Origin: Myxococcales bacterium
GTDB taxonomy: Bacteria > Myxococcota_A > Polyangia > Nannocystales > Nannocystaceae
Assembly: GCA_020633315.1 (NCBI GenBank)
Contig: JACKDV010000019.1
Span: forward strand, 108,081 to 172,080
DNA: 64,000 bases
Direction of reading: 5' to 3'
The notes beneath the pieces were generated by a model that saw nothing but the letters and a program-made list of their open reading frames with translations, made no database searches and was not told the origin of the DNA. Shown piece by piece: positions 44,833 to 54,486 of this stretch (position 1 is the stretch's first letter; each line of letters starts with the position of its first letter). The position numbers and the translations under genes are program-made.

Positions 44833-46350
44833 CTACTCCGACACCCGGGCCAGGGCCTTGCGCACGGTCTCGTTGTCGCGCAGCTCCAGCGATCGGGCGA
44901 AGGCAGCCTTGGCCGCCGCCGCGTCACCGCGTCGCTCGGCCACCAGCCCCAGGTTGTAGTGGATCGATGCCTGGTAGGGCGCCCCGTCGTCCAGGGGCAG
45001 CGCATGCTCGAGGTCGGTCTGGGCCCCCGCGAGGTCGCCTGACAGCAGCTTGGCGTAGCCGCGCTCGCCCCAGGCGCGCGCCAGGCTCGGGTCCAGCTCG
45101 ATCGCGGCGTCGAAGCTGGCGATCGCCTCGGCATACTCGCCAGCGCGGGTCTGCGTGCGCCCCTCGGAGAGCCGGGTGCGGGCGTCCACGACCTCGTCGG
45201 CCGAGGGCGTCTTGGTGATCGCCTGCGAGCTGGCGTGGGACGGCGGCCACGGCCGCTCGGGCGCGCCACCGAAGGCCGCGAGGGCTCCCTCGCGCGCGGG
45301 ACCCTCGAGGTCGAGGGCAGCCCAGCCCGCCACGGGCGCGGTGCCGATCCGCTCCAGCTCCCGCACGACCCCCGCGGGCAGGCTCCCCGACAGCCCCAGC
45401 GGAGCCCCGCCGTCCACCAGCGCCGAGTGGCCGTCGCCGTGCGCCGCGTAGTCGGCCGAGCACGCGTAGTACACCGGGGCCTCGAACGACCAGGTGATCC
45501 GCGGCTCACCGTCCACGAGGGCGGTCCGCACCCCGGTCAGGCTCATCACCCCGCCCAGCACCTCGGCGAGCGAGGACGCATCGGGGCCGTCGCACTCGCG
45601 GAGCTGCTCGTGGACCTCGCGGGCCGCCGGCTCGCGCACCTCCTTGGGTAGCCCCTTGCCGACCGCGGAGAAGGGCTCCTCGAGCGCCTTGCCGGCCGCG
45701 AGGTCGAAGACCACGTCGCCGCCCTCGGCCAGGCCGTGCGCGCCGCAGAAGTAGCCGCCCTCGCTCCAGCGATAGAACAGACGGGGGCCCACGCCGCCCA
45801 CCACGTCGAGCGAGTAGTCGGCATCGCCGGCGATGATCGGCTCGGTGCCGGCGACCCGCAGGTCGACCGTGGCTCCTCCCCCGCCGAGCTCCACCGCGCG
45901 CAGGCCCAGGGTGGTGACCCGCCCCGTGGCCGCGCACTCCGGCGAGCCCTCCTCGGCGTCGAGGCAGTCGCAGCCCACGAGGTCGGCATCGGCGTCCTTG
46001 CGCTCCACCACCCACAGGCGGTGGCCGTCCGAGAGCACCAGCGCCTTGCGCTCGGCCACCCGCGGGGTGTCGGCATCGGCGGCGTCGATCCAGCGGGTGA
46101 TCCAGCCGTCGCCGTCGCGGTACCACACCAGCCAGTCGTCGGGCTCGTGCTCGGCCACCACCTCGGGCGGCGGGGCCGGGTCGGACGGCGCCTTGGCCTC
46201 GTCGGTCTCCGGCGCGACGGCCTCGGCCGGGGCCTTCGTGGCCGGCGCGGGCGAGGGCTCCGGTGGCTTGTCGCTCCCGCTACAAGCCAGGGCCAGCACC
46301 ACCACCGACGACCCGGCGCCCAGGCGAGCCAGGCGAGCCAGGCGAAGCAT
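44833..46350 (-). CDS. TPR lipoprotein, 505 aa
   Basis: The lipoprotein signal (GAGSSVVVLALACSG) is followed by a Pro/Ala linker and a middle domain with several Cys ('CDCLDAEEGSPEC') and 'IIAGDADYSLDVVGGVGPRLFYRW'. The last 120 residues are tetratricopeptide repeats ('AEAIASFDAAIELDPSLARAWGERG', 'YQASIHYNLGLVAERRGDAAAAKAAF'). It is probably a scaffold in the periplasm. The gene ends nine bases before the MBL gene start. Confidence 0.65.
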   Translation of the reverse strand: MLRLARLARLGAGSSVVVLALACSGSDKPPEPSPAPATKAPAEAVAPETDEAKAPSDPAPPPEVVAEHEPDDWLVWYRDGDGWITRWIDAADADTPRVAERKALVLSDGHRLWVVERKDADADLVGCDCLDAEEGSPECAATGRVTTLGLRAVELGGGGATVDLRVAGTEPIIAGDADYSLDVVGGVGPRLFYRWSEGGYFCGAHGLAEGGDVVFDLAAGKALEEPFSAVGKGLPKEVREPAAREVHEQLRECDGPDASSLAEVLGGVMSLTGVRTALVDGEPRITWSFEAPVYYACSADYAAHGDGHSALVDGGAPLGLSGSLPAGVVRELERIGTAPVAGWAALDLEGPAREGALAAFGGAPERPWPPSHASSQAITKTPSADEVVDARTRLSEGRTQTRAGEYAEAIASFDAAIELDPSLARAWGERGYAKLLSGDLAGAQTDLEHALPLDDGAPYQASIHYNLGLVAERRGDAAAAKAAFARSLELRDNETVRKALARVSE

Positions 46351-46358
46351 GGAGGCGC

Positions 46359-47225
46359 TCAACCGCACACTCCCGGCGAGAGCATGCCCATGCCGAAGCC
46401 GGGCGGCATGCAGGTCTGGCCCGGCGGGCAATCCCCGTCCGCGTCGCACTCGCTGCACACCCCGATCTCGAAGCCCATGAAGATGGAGATCACCCCGCAC
46501 TCGCCCGAGACGCAGATCGTCCCGTCGCCCACGCCACCGACCACGGGGCAGGTCTCGCCCAGCGGCACCGTGCCCCCGTCCACGCAGCCCAGGTAGGCAT
46601 CGAGCAGGCCGTTGTCGGTGTTGAGGGTGCAGCCCTGGCCGTCGGGGCACGGCAGGTCGGGGCTGCACTCGCTGCAGCGCGTGGGCGAAAGGCCGCCCGC
46701 GCCGAACACATCGGCGCACACCAGCCCGGGGGCGCAGCCGCGGTCGCTCATGCAATCGTTGCCCAGGGCCCCCTCGGTGCACACGGCGTAGCCGGCCCCG
46801 AAGTCGGGCTGGCAGGATCCCGTCTCGCAGTCGGCGTCGGTGATGCACTCGGAGCACACCCCGCCGAGCATCGGGATCTGATAGCAGTACCCCGACTGGC
46901 AGTCGCCGTCGAGGTCGCAGAAGTCTCCGTTGGGCAGGTCGCCGCTCGGCCCCTCGTCGGTCGCGGTCGCGGTGATGAAGCTCCCGCTCTCCATGCCCGC
47001 GGTGGTGTCGGGGTCGACCCCGGTGGTCTCCCCCGCGGTGGCCGTCTGGCCCGATACGATGCTGGTCGCCCCGGGATCGGAGGCTCCTCCGGTGCTCGCG
47101 GTGCCGTCGCTCGAGCCCGAGCCGTCACCGGCCATCCCGTCGTCGGCCACGGGACAGCCCGCCAGGCCGAGGACCACGGCCAGGCCCCACGATGCTCGCT
47201 CGATCCGTCCGCCCCTCGTCGCCAT
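46359..47225 (-). CDS. Cys-rich lipoprotein, 288 aa
   Basis: The signal with lipobox 'LGLAGC' is followed by a Ser/Gly/Thr linker and five or more Cys-rich repeats such as 'FCDLDGDCQSGYCYQ', 'CSECITDADCETGSC' and 'CSECDADGDCPPGQTC'. This is a common surface-lipoprotein type in myxobacteria. Its stop lies nine bases before the start of the TPR lipoprotein gene, so the two are probably one operon. Confidence 0.75.
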   Translation of the reverse strand: MATRGGRIERASWGLAVVLGLAGCPVADDGMAGDGSGSSDGTASTGGASDPGATSIVSGQTATAGETTGVDPDTTAGMESGSFITATATDEGPSGDLPNGDFCDLDGDCQSGYCYQIPMLGGVCSECITDADCETGSCQPDFGAGYAVCTEGALGNDCMSDRGCAPGLVCADVFGAGGLSPTRCSECSPDLPCPDGQGCTLNTDNGLLDAYLGCVDGGTVPLGETCPVVGGVGDGTICVSGECGVISIFMGFEIGVCSECDADGDCPPGQTCMPPGFGMGMLSPGVCG

Positions 47226-47289
47226 CGTCGCCCCCCAGATCATGGGTCATCGTGCCGCGGAAGCGCGCGGCCTGTCCACCCCGGCCGCG

Positions 47290-48069
47290 CTACGAGGGCG
47301 TGACCAACAGGATCGTGAGCGAGCGAGGACCCATCGCCCAGGTGCTGCCGGGGGTCACCACGTCGCCCTCCACGAGCGCCAGCGACGGGGCCAGCTCGTC
47401 GCGGATGCTCGCCGCCTTGCGGGCGGCGCTCGGGTGGTAGTGGATCTTGTCGGCCGCCGTGATGGCCGACAAGATCGGATCGTCGGGCTCACGCGCGTCG
47501 CTCCACGCGTCGGCCCGCACCCGGAAGCCCCGCGCGCGCAGCCGCTCGGCCAGCGCCTCACCCCGCGCCCGGGCCCCGCGGTCGTAATAGAGGATCACCG
47601 AGTAGGCCTCGTCCCACTCGGCGTAGGGGTGCTCGCTGAGCACGGCGTTGAGATAGCGCCGATCCTCGGTCACCTCGGCCCCCACCCACGCGGGCGACGA
47701 GACCTCCTGATCGGGCGAGCCCAGCTCGACCTCGGCGACCACGAGCCCCTCGTTGTCGCCGGCGAACACGTCCACCTCCCAGGTGAGGCCGTCGTGCTCC
47801 ACCTCGTAGCGGGTCTTGTCGATGCACCCCGGCTCGCACAGCTCGAGCATCGCCCTCGCGTCGTCGACGGGGATCGGGTACTCGAGCTCGAGCCGGCTGG
47901 CGCCCTCGCTGCGCCCCTTGACCGTCAGCCAGGCCCGATCGCCGGCGAGCCGCACTCGCACCGCACGCTCGGGGTGGCGGGCGAGGTAGCCCTGGCGGAT
48001 CTCCTGGCCCGCCGACGCTCGCGGGAAGGGCCCCGTCACCAAGAACTTGCGCTCGATCTCCACGCCCAT
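47290..48069 (-). CDS. CYTH-domain protein with C-terminal LytR_C-like domain
   Basis: Residues 1-155 form a CYTH (triphosphate tunnel) domain starting 'VEIERKFLVTGP', with 'RVRLAGDRAWLTVKG', 'RLELEYPIP' and 'VDVFAGDNEGLVVAEVELG'; such enzymes hydrolyse inorganic triphosphate or thiamine triphosphate. The last 100 residues ('SVILYYDRGARARGEALAERLRARGFRVRAD', 'ADKIHYHPSAARKAASIRDEL') look like a LytR_C-type domain, an unusual partner. The start is ATG 48069. Confidence 0.8.
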   Translation of the reverse strand: MGVEIERKFLVTGPFPRASAGQEIRQGYLARHPERAVRVRLAGDRAWLTVKGRSEGASRLELEYPIPVDDARAMLELCEPGCIDKTRYEVEHDGLTWEVDVFAGDNEGLVVAEVELGSPDQEVSSPAWVGAEVTEDRRYLNAVLSEHPYAEWDEAYSVILYYDRGARARGEALAERLRARGFRVRADAWSDAREPDDPILSAITAADKIHYHPSAARKAASIRDELAPSLALVEGDVVTPGSTWAMGPRSLTILLVTPS

Positions 48070-48616
48070 CGCTCGCCTCCCTCGCAGCTCAGCAGTACCA
48101 CGATCGCCGCGGGCCACCGTCCATCCGTGCGGATCGAGAGCGCGCCGATGCGCAGATCGAAGGCACGCCCTTCCTGACAGCTCCAGCGCCTCGATCCCGA
48201 CGGATCTCGGCCTCCGAGACCCCTCTCACGGCCCCAGTAGCCCCAAGAACGCCGTACAGGGCGGAATCGACCCTCCTGACAATATGCGTCGGCAAGTCCC
48301 CCTCGATGGGTGGCCGATGTCGGTATCGCCGGTCAGACTGCACTTGCTTCCGACGACGGCCCACCCCGCCGAGCAGACGCCGGTCGCCGATTCACCCCTC
48401 CTCTCCCCGTCGACCCTCCTCTCCCCGTCGACCCCCCTCGGTCCGCTGGACCGCGGTCGAAGGCGCAGCTCCCCGATACGCCCCGACCGAACCGGCGGGG
48501 CGCCGCGACATCTCCACGCGGCGCCCCGCCACCCCGACCTCCCCGCTCGATCCACTTCGTTCGATGGGCCCCGGGCCTCCGGCCTGGCCCCCTTGCACAC
48601 CACTTCAGGAATCATC
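48070..48616. other. Intergenic, 547 bp, with an 18-bp tandem repeat
   Basis: I find no convincing gene. CCCTCCTCTCCCCGTCGA occurs twice in tandem at 48396-48413 and 48414-48431. It serves as the upstream region of the coiled-coil operon. I cannot point to a clear promoter. Confidence 0.5.
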
Positions 48617-49600
48617 ATGACCACCAACGTCCAAGAGCCCCAGACCCGCGAAGAGATCCAAAAGGAGTTCGACCGACTCCTGCGCAAGCACGAGGCCAGC
48701 GCGTCGCAGATCTCCACCAAGGCCGAGGAGGCCGAGCGCAACAAGCATCGCGAGCTCGTCGATCGGGTCGCCGAGTACACCGTCGAGAGCATCGTCAACG
48801 ACCTGGCCCGCCTGCAGCTCGGCTTCGGCTCTGCCATCGACGGCATCGCGAGCCAGCTCGACACCGAGTCGGGCAAGCTGGGCGAGCTGCGGCGCGCCAT
48901 CGAGATCGAGCGTGCCCGCCTCGAGCGACTGCGCGGCACCTTCGTGGCCGCGGAGGCCCTCGCCATCCTCGAGCAGGACCACCGCCTCAAGGTGGCCGCC
49001 TTCGAGGAGCGGGCCGGCACCGCGCGCAAGACCCTGACCGACGAGACGAGCGCGCAGCGCGAGGAGTGGCAGCGCGACGAGCAGCGCCAGGCCCAGGAGG
49101 ACGCGGAGCGAGCCGAGCTGCTCGCCAAGGGGCGCCAGCTCGCCGCCGAGCAGCACGCCTACGAGCAGGCCCGCCTCGATCGCCTCGAGGCCGACGACCA
49201 CGCCACTCGCCGCCGCGAGCTCGAGCGCCAGCTCGCCGACGAGGAGGCCGTCAAGGTCAAGGACTGGAGCGCCCGCGAGAAGGTGCTCGCCGAGGGAGCC
49301 GAGAAGACCGACGAGCTGCGCACCCGCGTGGCCGGCTTCGAGGCCGAGCTCGAGCAGGCCAAGAAGGACGCCCGCGAGAAGGCCATCGCCTCGGTCCATC
49401 GCGAGGCCAAGCACGAGCTGGAGATGATCGAAAAGGAGCACGAGAGCAACGTGAAGGTCTTCGAGCTCAAGGTGCAGACCCTCGAGGATCGCATCGCTCG
49501 CCAGAGCGAGCTCATCGCCGACCTCAACACCAAGCTCGACGCCACCATCGCCAAGTCGCAGGGTCTCGCGGAGCAGGCCTTCCGTCGCCCCAACGCCTAA
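48617..49600 (+). CDS. Long coiled-coil protein, 327 aa (first of a pair)
   Basis: The protein is almost wholly charged coiled coil after residue 25, with many Glu/Arg/Lys/Ala heptads. It has a helical head ('LQLGFGSAIDGIASQLDTESGKLGELRRAIEIERARLERLRG') and a tail 'NVKVFELKVQTLEDRIARQ' that also occurs in the next gene. ATG 48617 follows CAGGAATCATC. No membrane segment or signal is seen, so it is cytoplasmic. It is probably a filament-like or scaffold protein; the partner is the next gene product. Confidence 0.6.
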   Translation: MTTNVQEPQTREEIQKEFDRLLRKHEASASQISTKAEEAERNKHRELVDRVAEYTVESIVNDLARLQLGFGSAIDGIASQLDTESGKLGELRRAIEIERARLERLRGTFVAAEALAILEQDHRLKVAAFEERAGTARKTLTDETSAQREEWQRDEQRQAQEDAERAELLAKGRQLAAEQHAYEQARLDRLEADDHATRRRELERQLADEEAVKVKDWSAREKVLAEGAEKTDELRTRVAGFEAELEQAKKDAREKAIASVHREAKHELEMIEKEHESNVKVFELKVQTLEDRIARQSELIADLNTKLDATIAKSQGLAEQAFRRPNA

Positions 49601-49626
49601 CCCCACGCCCCTGACCTCCGGAGACC

Positions 49627-50694
49627 ATGACCATGACCAAGATCACCACTCGCAACACCAAGCAGGAGATCATCGCGGCGTACAATGCGGCGACCAAGGA
49701 GCTCAAGGCGCTCAAGGCCAAGGGCACCGCCGCCCCGCCGGCCTCCCAGAAGGCCCTGCCGCCCTCGCCCGAGGAGCCGGTCCGGCCCAAGGCCAACGGC
49801 GAGCTCAGCGTGGCGGACATCATCGCCAGCCTCCGCAGCCTCACCACGAGCATCGGCGAGTCCGCCAGCTCGCTGCAGAGCGAGCTGACCACCGAGGCGA
49901 CCGAGCTGCAGCGCATCCGCGAGCAGGCCAGCGCGGTGACCCGCGAGCTGCAGACCCTGCACGGCATCGAGGTGAGCGAGGGCAGCCTGGCCGAGCTCAT
50001 CGCCCGCTACGCCGAGTCCAACGAGAAGGCCGCCGAGGAGCTGACCGCCAAGCGCGAGGCCTTCGAAAAGGAGATGAACGCGAGCCGCGAGGCGTGGAAC
50101 AAGGAGCAGGAGGACCACCTGCGCAAGAGCGAGGAGGCCGAGGCCGAGCGCAGCAAGGCCCGCGAGCGTGACGCGGCCGAGCACGCCTACGAGCTCGAGC
50201 AGCGCGACGCCAAGGTGAGCGACGAGCGAGCCCAGCGCAGCAAGAGCTTCGAGCACGAGCTGGTCGTGCTGCGCGAGGGCAAGGAGACCGAGTGGACCGA
50301 GCGCGAGAAGCAGCTCGCCGAGCGCGAGCGCGAGGCCGCCGAGCTGCGGAGCAAGGCCGAGGCCTTCGAGGCCGAGCGCGAGGCCGCCGTCAAGAAGGCC
50401 GAGATCGAGGGCATGGGCATCGCCCGCAAGCAGACCAAGACCCAGCTCGACCTCAAGACCAAGGACAACGACGGCGTGCGGCGGGTGTTCGAGCTCAAGA
50501 TCGAGTCCCTCGGCGAGGTCATCGCCAAGCAGGAGGCCCAGATCGAGCAGCTCTCCAAGGCCCTCGAGACCGCCCGCAAGCAGACCACCGAGCTGGCCGT
50601 CAAGGCCATCGACGGCGCCTCCAATGCCTCCTCGTTCGAGGCCATCAAGGAGATCGCCCTCGAGCAAGCCAAGAACACGCAGAAGGGCAAGTAG
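49627..50694 (+). CDS. Long coiled-coil protein, 355 aa (second of the pair)
   Basis: It has the same architecture as the upstream gene: a short N-terminus, a Pro-rich linker (residues 34-52), 'LSVADIIASLRSLTTSIGESASSLQSEL', and then a long coiled coil. The C-terminal tail 'RRVFELKIESLGEVIAKQEAQI' is clearly related to 'VKVFELKVQTLEDRIARQSELI' of the first. A 26-base gap separates the genes. They look like diverged paralogues that may form a hetero-oligomeric filament. A strong hairpin ends the operon. Confidence 0.6.
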   Translation: MTMTKITTRNTKQEIIAAYNAATKELKALKAKGTAAPPASQKALPPSPEEPVRPKANGELSVADIIASLRSLTTSIGESASSLQSELTTEATELQRIREQASAVTRELQTLHGIEVSEGSLAELIARYAESNEKAAEELTAKREAFEKEMNASREAWNKEQEDHLRKSEEAEAERSKARERDAAEHAYELEQRDAKVSDERAQRSKSFEHELVVLREGKETEWTEREKQLAEREREAAELRSKAEAFEAEREAAVKKAEIEGMGIARKQTKTQLDLKTKDNDGVRRVFELKIESLGEVIAKQEAQIEQLSKALETARKQTTELAVKAIDGASNASSFEAIKEIALEQAKNTQKGK

Positions 50695-50714
50695 CCCGCC
50701 GAAGTGGAACGATA

Positions 50715-50750
50715 CGGTGCCCCGGAGGCGTTCGCGCCTCCGGGGCATCG
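50715..50750 (+). terminator. Strong hairpin terminator with TTCG loop
   Basis: TGCCCCGGAGGCG (50718-50730) and CGCCTCCGGGGCA (50735-50747) pair over 13 bp around a TTCG tetraloop, with 3 more pairs possible outside (one G-U). It lies between the coiled-coil operon and a convergent gene, so it may end transcription from both sides. There is no U-tract. Confidence 0.7.
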
Positions 50751-50776
50751 GTGCGTCGGTCGGCCGACGCGATCGC

Positions 50777-51547
50777 CTACACCCAGACGTCCTCGTTGGC
50801 GAAGCGGCCGACCATGGTGCGACGCGAGCAGGGCTCTCCGGGGCGCACCAGGCCCTGGGCCCGCTCGAGATCCACGAAGGCCTCGGCCGGACCCTCCGAG
50901 CGGTCCCAGCCCGCCGGCGCGTCGAGCCCCTGCAGGTACAGGGTGTGGTCGAAGTCGGCGCTCGGGTGCACCCGACCGTCGTGGACGTGCACGGTGGGGA
51001 AGAACGCCCGCTCGGGCGCGCGAGAGGGCAGCTCGAAGGCCATCGGGTGCACCGTCCGCGGCTTGGTGCGCCGACCCAGCAGCCGACCCACCCGCGAGAC
51101 CGCACCGCGCAGCTCGAACACCGCGAAGCCGTAGTCGGCGTAGGCCGGCAGCGAGTCCCACACCCCCGGCGGCAGGCGGAAGCGCGGGTCGAGGCGCTCG
51201 AAGTCGGCGAGGGTGGGCACGAACGAGGCCTCGAACTCGCCGACCTCGTGCACCACCAGGTTGGGCTGGGCCATGCGCGACGGGGCGGGGCCTCCTCGCG
51301 GCAGGTCGAGCTCCACCGGGAAGCCCTTGGCGAGGTCGGCGAAGAAGTCGGAGTAGCCCGACAGATCGACGAAGCGCACCGCGTCCTCGGCCGAGCCCGG
51401 GGGCACCGGCAGCGGCAGCACCATCGACAGCTCGCCCACGGCGGCGAAGCGCATCTCGTAGGCAAGCACCTGGGTGCCGGTGCCGGTGGGACGGGCGAAG
51501 ATCTTGGTGGCCGCGACGAGCTCGACCGGCTGGGAGAAGCAGCACAT
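50777..51547 (-). CDS. Conserved hypothetical protein, 256 aa
   Basis: The N-terminus 'MCCFSQPVELVAATKIFARPTGTGTQVLAY' and 'GELSMVLPLPVPPGSAEDAVRFVDLSGY' are strongly patterned. I recall them from a family of conserved proteins without a known role in bacteria and some eukaryotes. Three Cys/Ser at the start could be functional. It has a beta-rich fold and no signal peptide. The start is ATG 51547. Confidence 0.6.
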   Translation of the reverse strand: MCCFSQPVELVAATKIFARPTGTGTQVLAYEMRFAAVGELSMVLPLPVPPGSAEDAVRFVDLSGYSDFFADLAKGFPVELDLPRGGPAPSRMAQPNLVVHEVGEFEASFVPTLADFERLDPRFRLPPGVWDSLPAYADYGFAVFELRGAVSRVGRLLGRRTKPRTVHPMAFELPSRAPERAFFPTVHVHDGRVHPSADFDHTLYLQGLDAPAGWDRSEGPAEAFVDLERAQGLVRPGEPCSRRTMVGRFANEDVWV

Positions 51548-51591
51548 GGTGGGCACGAGGATACCCGCCGCAGGCCGGCGCCGGCGCGGGT

Positions 51592-54486
51592 CTACGCGGG
51601 CGGGGTGGGCCCCGGCGAGCCCGGGCCCGCTGGGGGGGCCGGCGGCGCGCTCGGCCACGACGGCGGCTCGGCCCCTCGCTCGTGCAGCCACTCCACGATC
51701 TCGTCGAGCTCGCCCAGCTCCCCGTGCTCCGCGTAGTCGAGGTAGCACGCCTTCATCACCTCGATGGCCTCCTCGCGCCGCTGCGGCGCGAGCTGCCACA
51801 GGCTCCGCGCGAGATCCCAGCGGACGGCGGCGCCCACGAGGGGGTCGAGCCCGGGCTCGGCCGCGATGCGGAGCGCCTCCTCCAGGCTGGCGAGCGCCCC
51901 CGCCCCGTCGCCGTGCTGGCGCTGGGCGTAGGCGAGCTCCCTCCAGCCGCGGACGAGGCGCTCGCGCCCCTCGCTGCCGCTGGCGAGGTAGATCGCGATC
52001 GCGCGGCGAAGCTGCTCCTCCCCCCGCTCGTACTCATGGTTGGCGACCAGCGAGCGCCCCATGTCCATCCGCGCCTGGCCGATCTCCACGTGGTCGGCGG
52101 GGAGCTTGGCCTCGCGGATGCCGACCACCTCCTCGTAGCGCTCGACCGCCGACGCGAAGTCTCCGACCCCGAAGTCCACGTTCGCGAGCCCCACCAGCGC
52201 CATCGCGATGTCGGGGTGATCGGCGGGCAGGCTCTCGCGGTAGATCTCCAGTGCCCGCTCGAGCGCGACGCGGGCCTCGTCGTAGCGCTCGAGCCGAGAC
52301 AGGGTCATGCCGTAGTTGAGGAACGCGGTGGCGAGGCGCGGGTGACCGGCGGGATAGCTCGCCTCGCGGATCGCCAGCGAGCGCTCGAAGTACCCCAGGG
52401 CCCGCTCGAGATCCCCGGCCTGACCATGCGAGGCGCCGATGTTGTTGAGCGCGATGGAGAGCGTGGGGTGGCGAGGGGGGAGCAGGGCCTCCTGGAGGAC
52501 GAGTGCCGCCTCGAAGTCCGCCAGCGCCAGCGCCACGTCGCCGCGACGCTGGTGGATGCTCCCGGTGTTGGTGAGCAGGCGGGCCTCGACGAGGCTGCCC
52601 TCGGCGTGGGTGCGCACGACGAGGACCTGCGCCAGCCGGGCCAGGCGCAGGCCGCCCTCCGGATCGTCGAAGTCGACGCCCACGTTGTGGACGAGGTCGA
52701 TCACCACGTCGAGCGCGAGCACGTCGTCCCCGGCCTTGGCTGCCACGAACGCGGCCTCCTCGAAGTCGGCGCGAGCCCGCGGGTAGTCGCCGAGGTCGTC
52801 GCGGAGATCGGCTCGCACGAAGGTCGCGGCCGCGACCATCGGCGGCCAGCCGAGCTCCTGCGCCCGCACCACCAGGGCCTCGGCCCGCTCGAGCGCATCG
52901 TCGAGCTCGCCCATCGTCTGTCGCACGCGCAGCTCGGTGAGCTCGGCCCGCAGGGCCCAGACCCGCTCGCGGATCTCGGGGTCGTCGGGCAGCGGGGCCT
53001 GGCGCGCGAGGCTGCGGGGGTCGTCGCACTGCCCCACCAGCGGCAGGTCGGTGACCGAGGACATGACCCGGTGGATGCGCCCGTCGTCGGCCTCGCTCAG
53101 CAGCGAGCCGAGCGCGTCGAGCTGGGCGAGGCGATCGTCGAGGCAGCGGCGGGCGAGCTCGGCCTCGGCCGGCTCGAGCGTGCCCTCCACCTCGGCCGCG
53201 ATGCAGGTCCCGCTCAGCGCGTCGCCCAGCTCGGTCGCGTAGGCATCGAGGCTCGCGGCGCTGCGGGCCCAGGCATCGGCGGCGAACGAGAGCGCCGACG
53301 CCTCGAAGGCCCGCCGGGCCCGCTCGGCCCGCTCCTCGTTCCATGCCTCGGCGACCCGATCGTGGCCCTCGTGCTCACACGCCTCGATCGCCGATGCGCG
53401 GGCCCGCTCGGCCTCCCGCTCGGCCTCCCGCTCGCGCAGCTCCGCCCAGCCCCACGCCCCCGCCACCACGAGCCCCGCCGCGAGCGCGCCGAGCCACAGC
53501 GGGCGGCGGCGAGAGGGATCCCGCGCCAGCGCGTCGAGCAGCGCCTCCATCGAGGGCCAGCGCGCCTCGGGGTCGATCGAGAGCCCGCGCTCGAGCACCC
53601 GGCGCAGCCAGCCCGGCACGTCGGCGTCGCGAGGCGGCTCTTGCCGCTCGCCTCGCAGCACGGCGTAGGTCAGCGAGGCCACCGTGTCGCCCGCGAACGG
53701 ACGCTGCCCGTACAGCGCCTCCCACAGGGCCACGCAGAAGCCGAACTGATCGCTGCGCCCGTCGGTGCCCTGCCCGCAGTGCTGCTCGGGCGCCATGTAG
53801 GCCGGCGTGCCCATCACCGAGCCCGTGCGCGTGAGCGCCTCGCCCAGCCCCGAGCGACCCAGGCTGCGCTCGAGCGAGACCTCCTCGGGCACCGACGGCG
53901 CCGGCGGGATCGTGCGGTCCTCGTCGTCCGGGGCCGCCTCGCCCTCGGCCCGCACCAGCCCGAAGTCCATCACCTTGATCCGACCGTCGTCACCGATCAT
54001 CACGTTGTCGGGCTTGAAGTCGCGGTGGATCAGCCGCGCCGCGTGGGCGGCCACCAGCCCGCGCCCGGCCGCGGTGAAGGCCTCGAGGATCTCGGCGCGG
54101 CGGCGCGGCGCCTCCTTCAGCCACGAGCCGAGGGTGCGGCCGGCGATGAACTCCATCGCCATGAACACCGCGCCCTCGTGCTCGCCGATCTCGTAGATCT
54201 GCACCACGTTGGGGTGCGAGAGCCGGGCCAGGCCCTGGGCCTCCCGCAGCAGCCGCGAGTCGCCCTCCCGCCGGTGCAAGAGCTTGATCGCCACCTTGCG
54301 ATCGAGCTGCTCGTCGTACGCCGCGAACACCACCCCCATGCCCCCGGCCCCCAGGCGCCGCAGGATCGCGTAGCGACCGATCCGAGACGCCGAGAGCGGG
54401 TCCGGCGACGCACGAGCAGGCGCGCGTGCGTCGCCCGACGGCAGTGCCGTGCCGTCGAGGGTCTCGCCCTGCTGCGTCTCGTCCAT
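51592..54486 (-). CDS. Ser/Thr protein kinase with transmembrane segment and TPR domain
   Basis: The 964-aa product has an N-terminal protein kinase domain (about residues 35-320): glycine loop 'RLGAGGMGVVFAAYD', catalytic Lys in 'KVAIKLL', 'IHRDFKPDNVM' and 'KVMDFGLVR'. A transmembrane segment lies at about 345-365 (LWLGALAAGLVVAGAWGW). An extracytoplasmic region with many TPR units follows ('ALALADFEAALVLQEALLPPRHPTLSIALNNIGASHGQAGDLERAL', in order). This is the kinase-TPR architecture typical of Myxococcota. It senses or binds partners through the TPRs. ATG 54486 lies at the end of a long intergenic region. Confidence 0.88.
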   Translation of the reverse strand: MDETQQGETLDGTALPSGDARAPARASPDPLSASRIGRYAILRRLGAGGMGVVFAAYDEQLDRKVAIKLLHRREGDSRLLREAQGLARLSHPNVVQIYEIGEHEGAVFMAMEFIAGRTLGSWLKEAPRRRAEILEAFTAAGRGLVAAHAARLIHRDFKPDNVMIGDDGRIKVMDFGLVRAEGEAAPDDEDRTIPPAPSVPEEVSLERSLGRSGLGEALTRTGSVMGTPAYMAPEQHCGQGTDGRSDQFGFCVALWEALYGQRPFAGDTVASLTYAVLRGERQEPPRDADVPGWLRRVLERGLSIDPEARWPSMEALLDALARDPSRRRPLWLGALAAGLVVAGAWGWAELREREAEREAERARASAIEACEHEGHDRVAEAWNEERAERARRAFEASALSFAADAWARSAASLDAYATELGDALSGTCIAAEVEGTLEPAEAELARRCLDDRLAQLDALGSLLSEADDGRIHRVMSSVTDLPLVGQCDDPRSLARQAPLPDDPEIRERVWALRAELTELRVRQTMGELDDALERAEALVVRAQELGWPPMVAAATFVRADLRDDLGDYPRARADFEEAAFVAAKAGDDVLALDVVIDLVHNVGVDFDDPEGGLRLARLAQVLVVRTHAEGSLVEARLLTNTGSIHQRRGDVALALADFEAALVLQEALLPPRHPTLSIALNNIGASHGQAGDLERALGYFERSLAIREASYPAGHPRLATAFLNYGMTLSRLERYDEARVALERALEIYRESLPADHPDIAMALVGLANVDFGVGDFASAVERYEEVVGIREAKLPADHVEIGQARMDMGRSLVANHEYERGEEQLRRAIAIYLASGSEGRERLVRGWRELAYAQRQHGDGAGALASLEEALRIAAEPGLDPLVGAAVRWDLARSLWQLAPQRREEAIEVMKACYLDYAEHGELGELDEIVEWLHERGAEPPSWPSAPPAPPAGPGSPGPTPPA

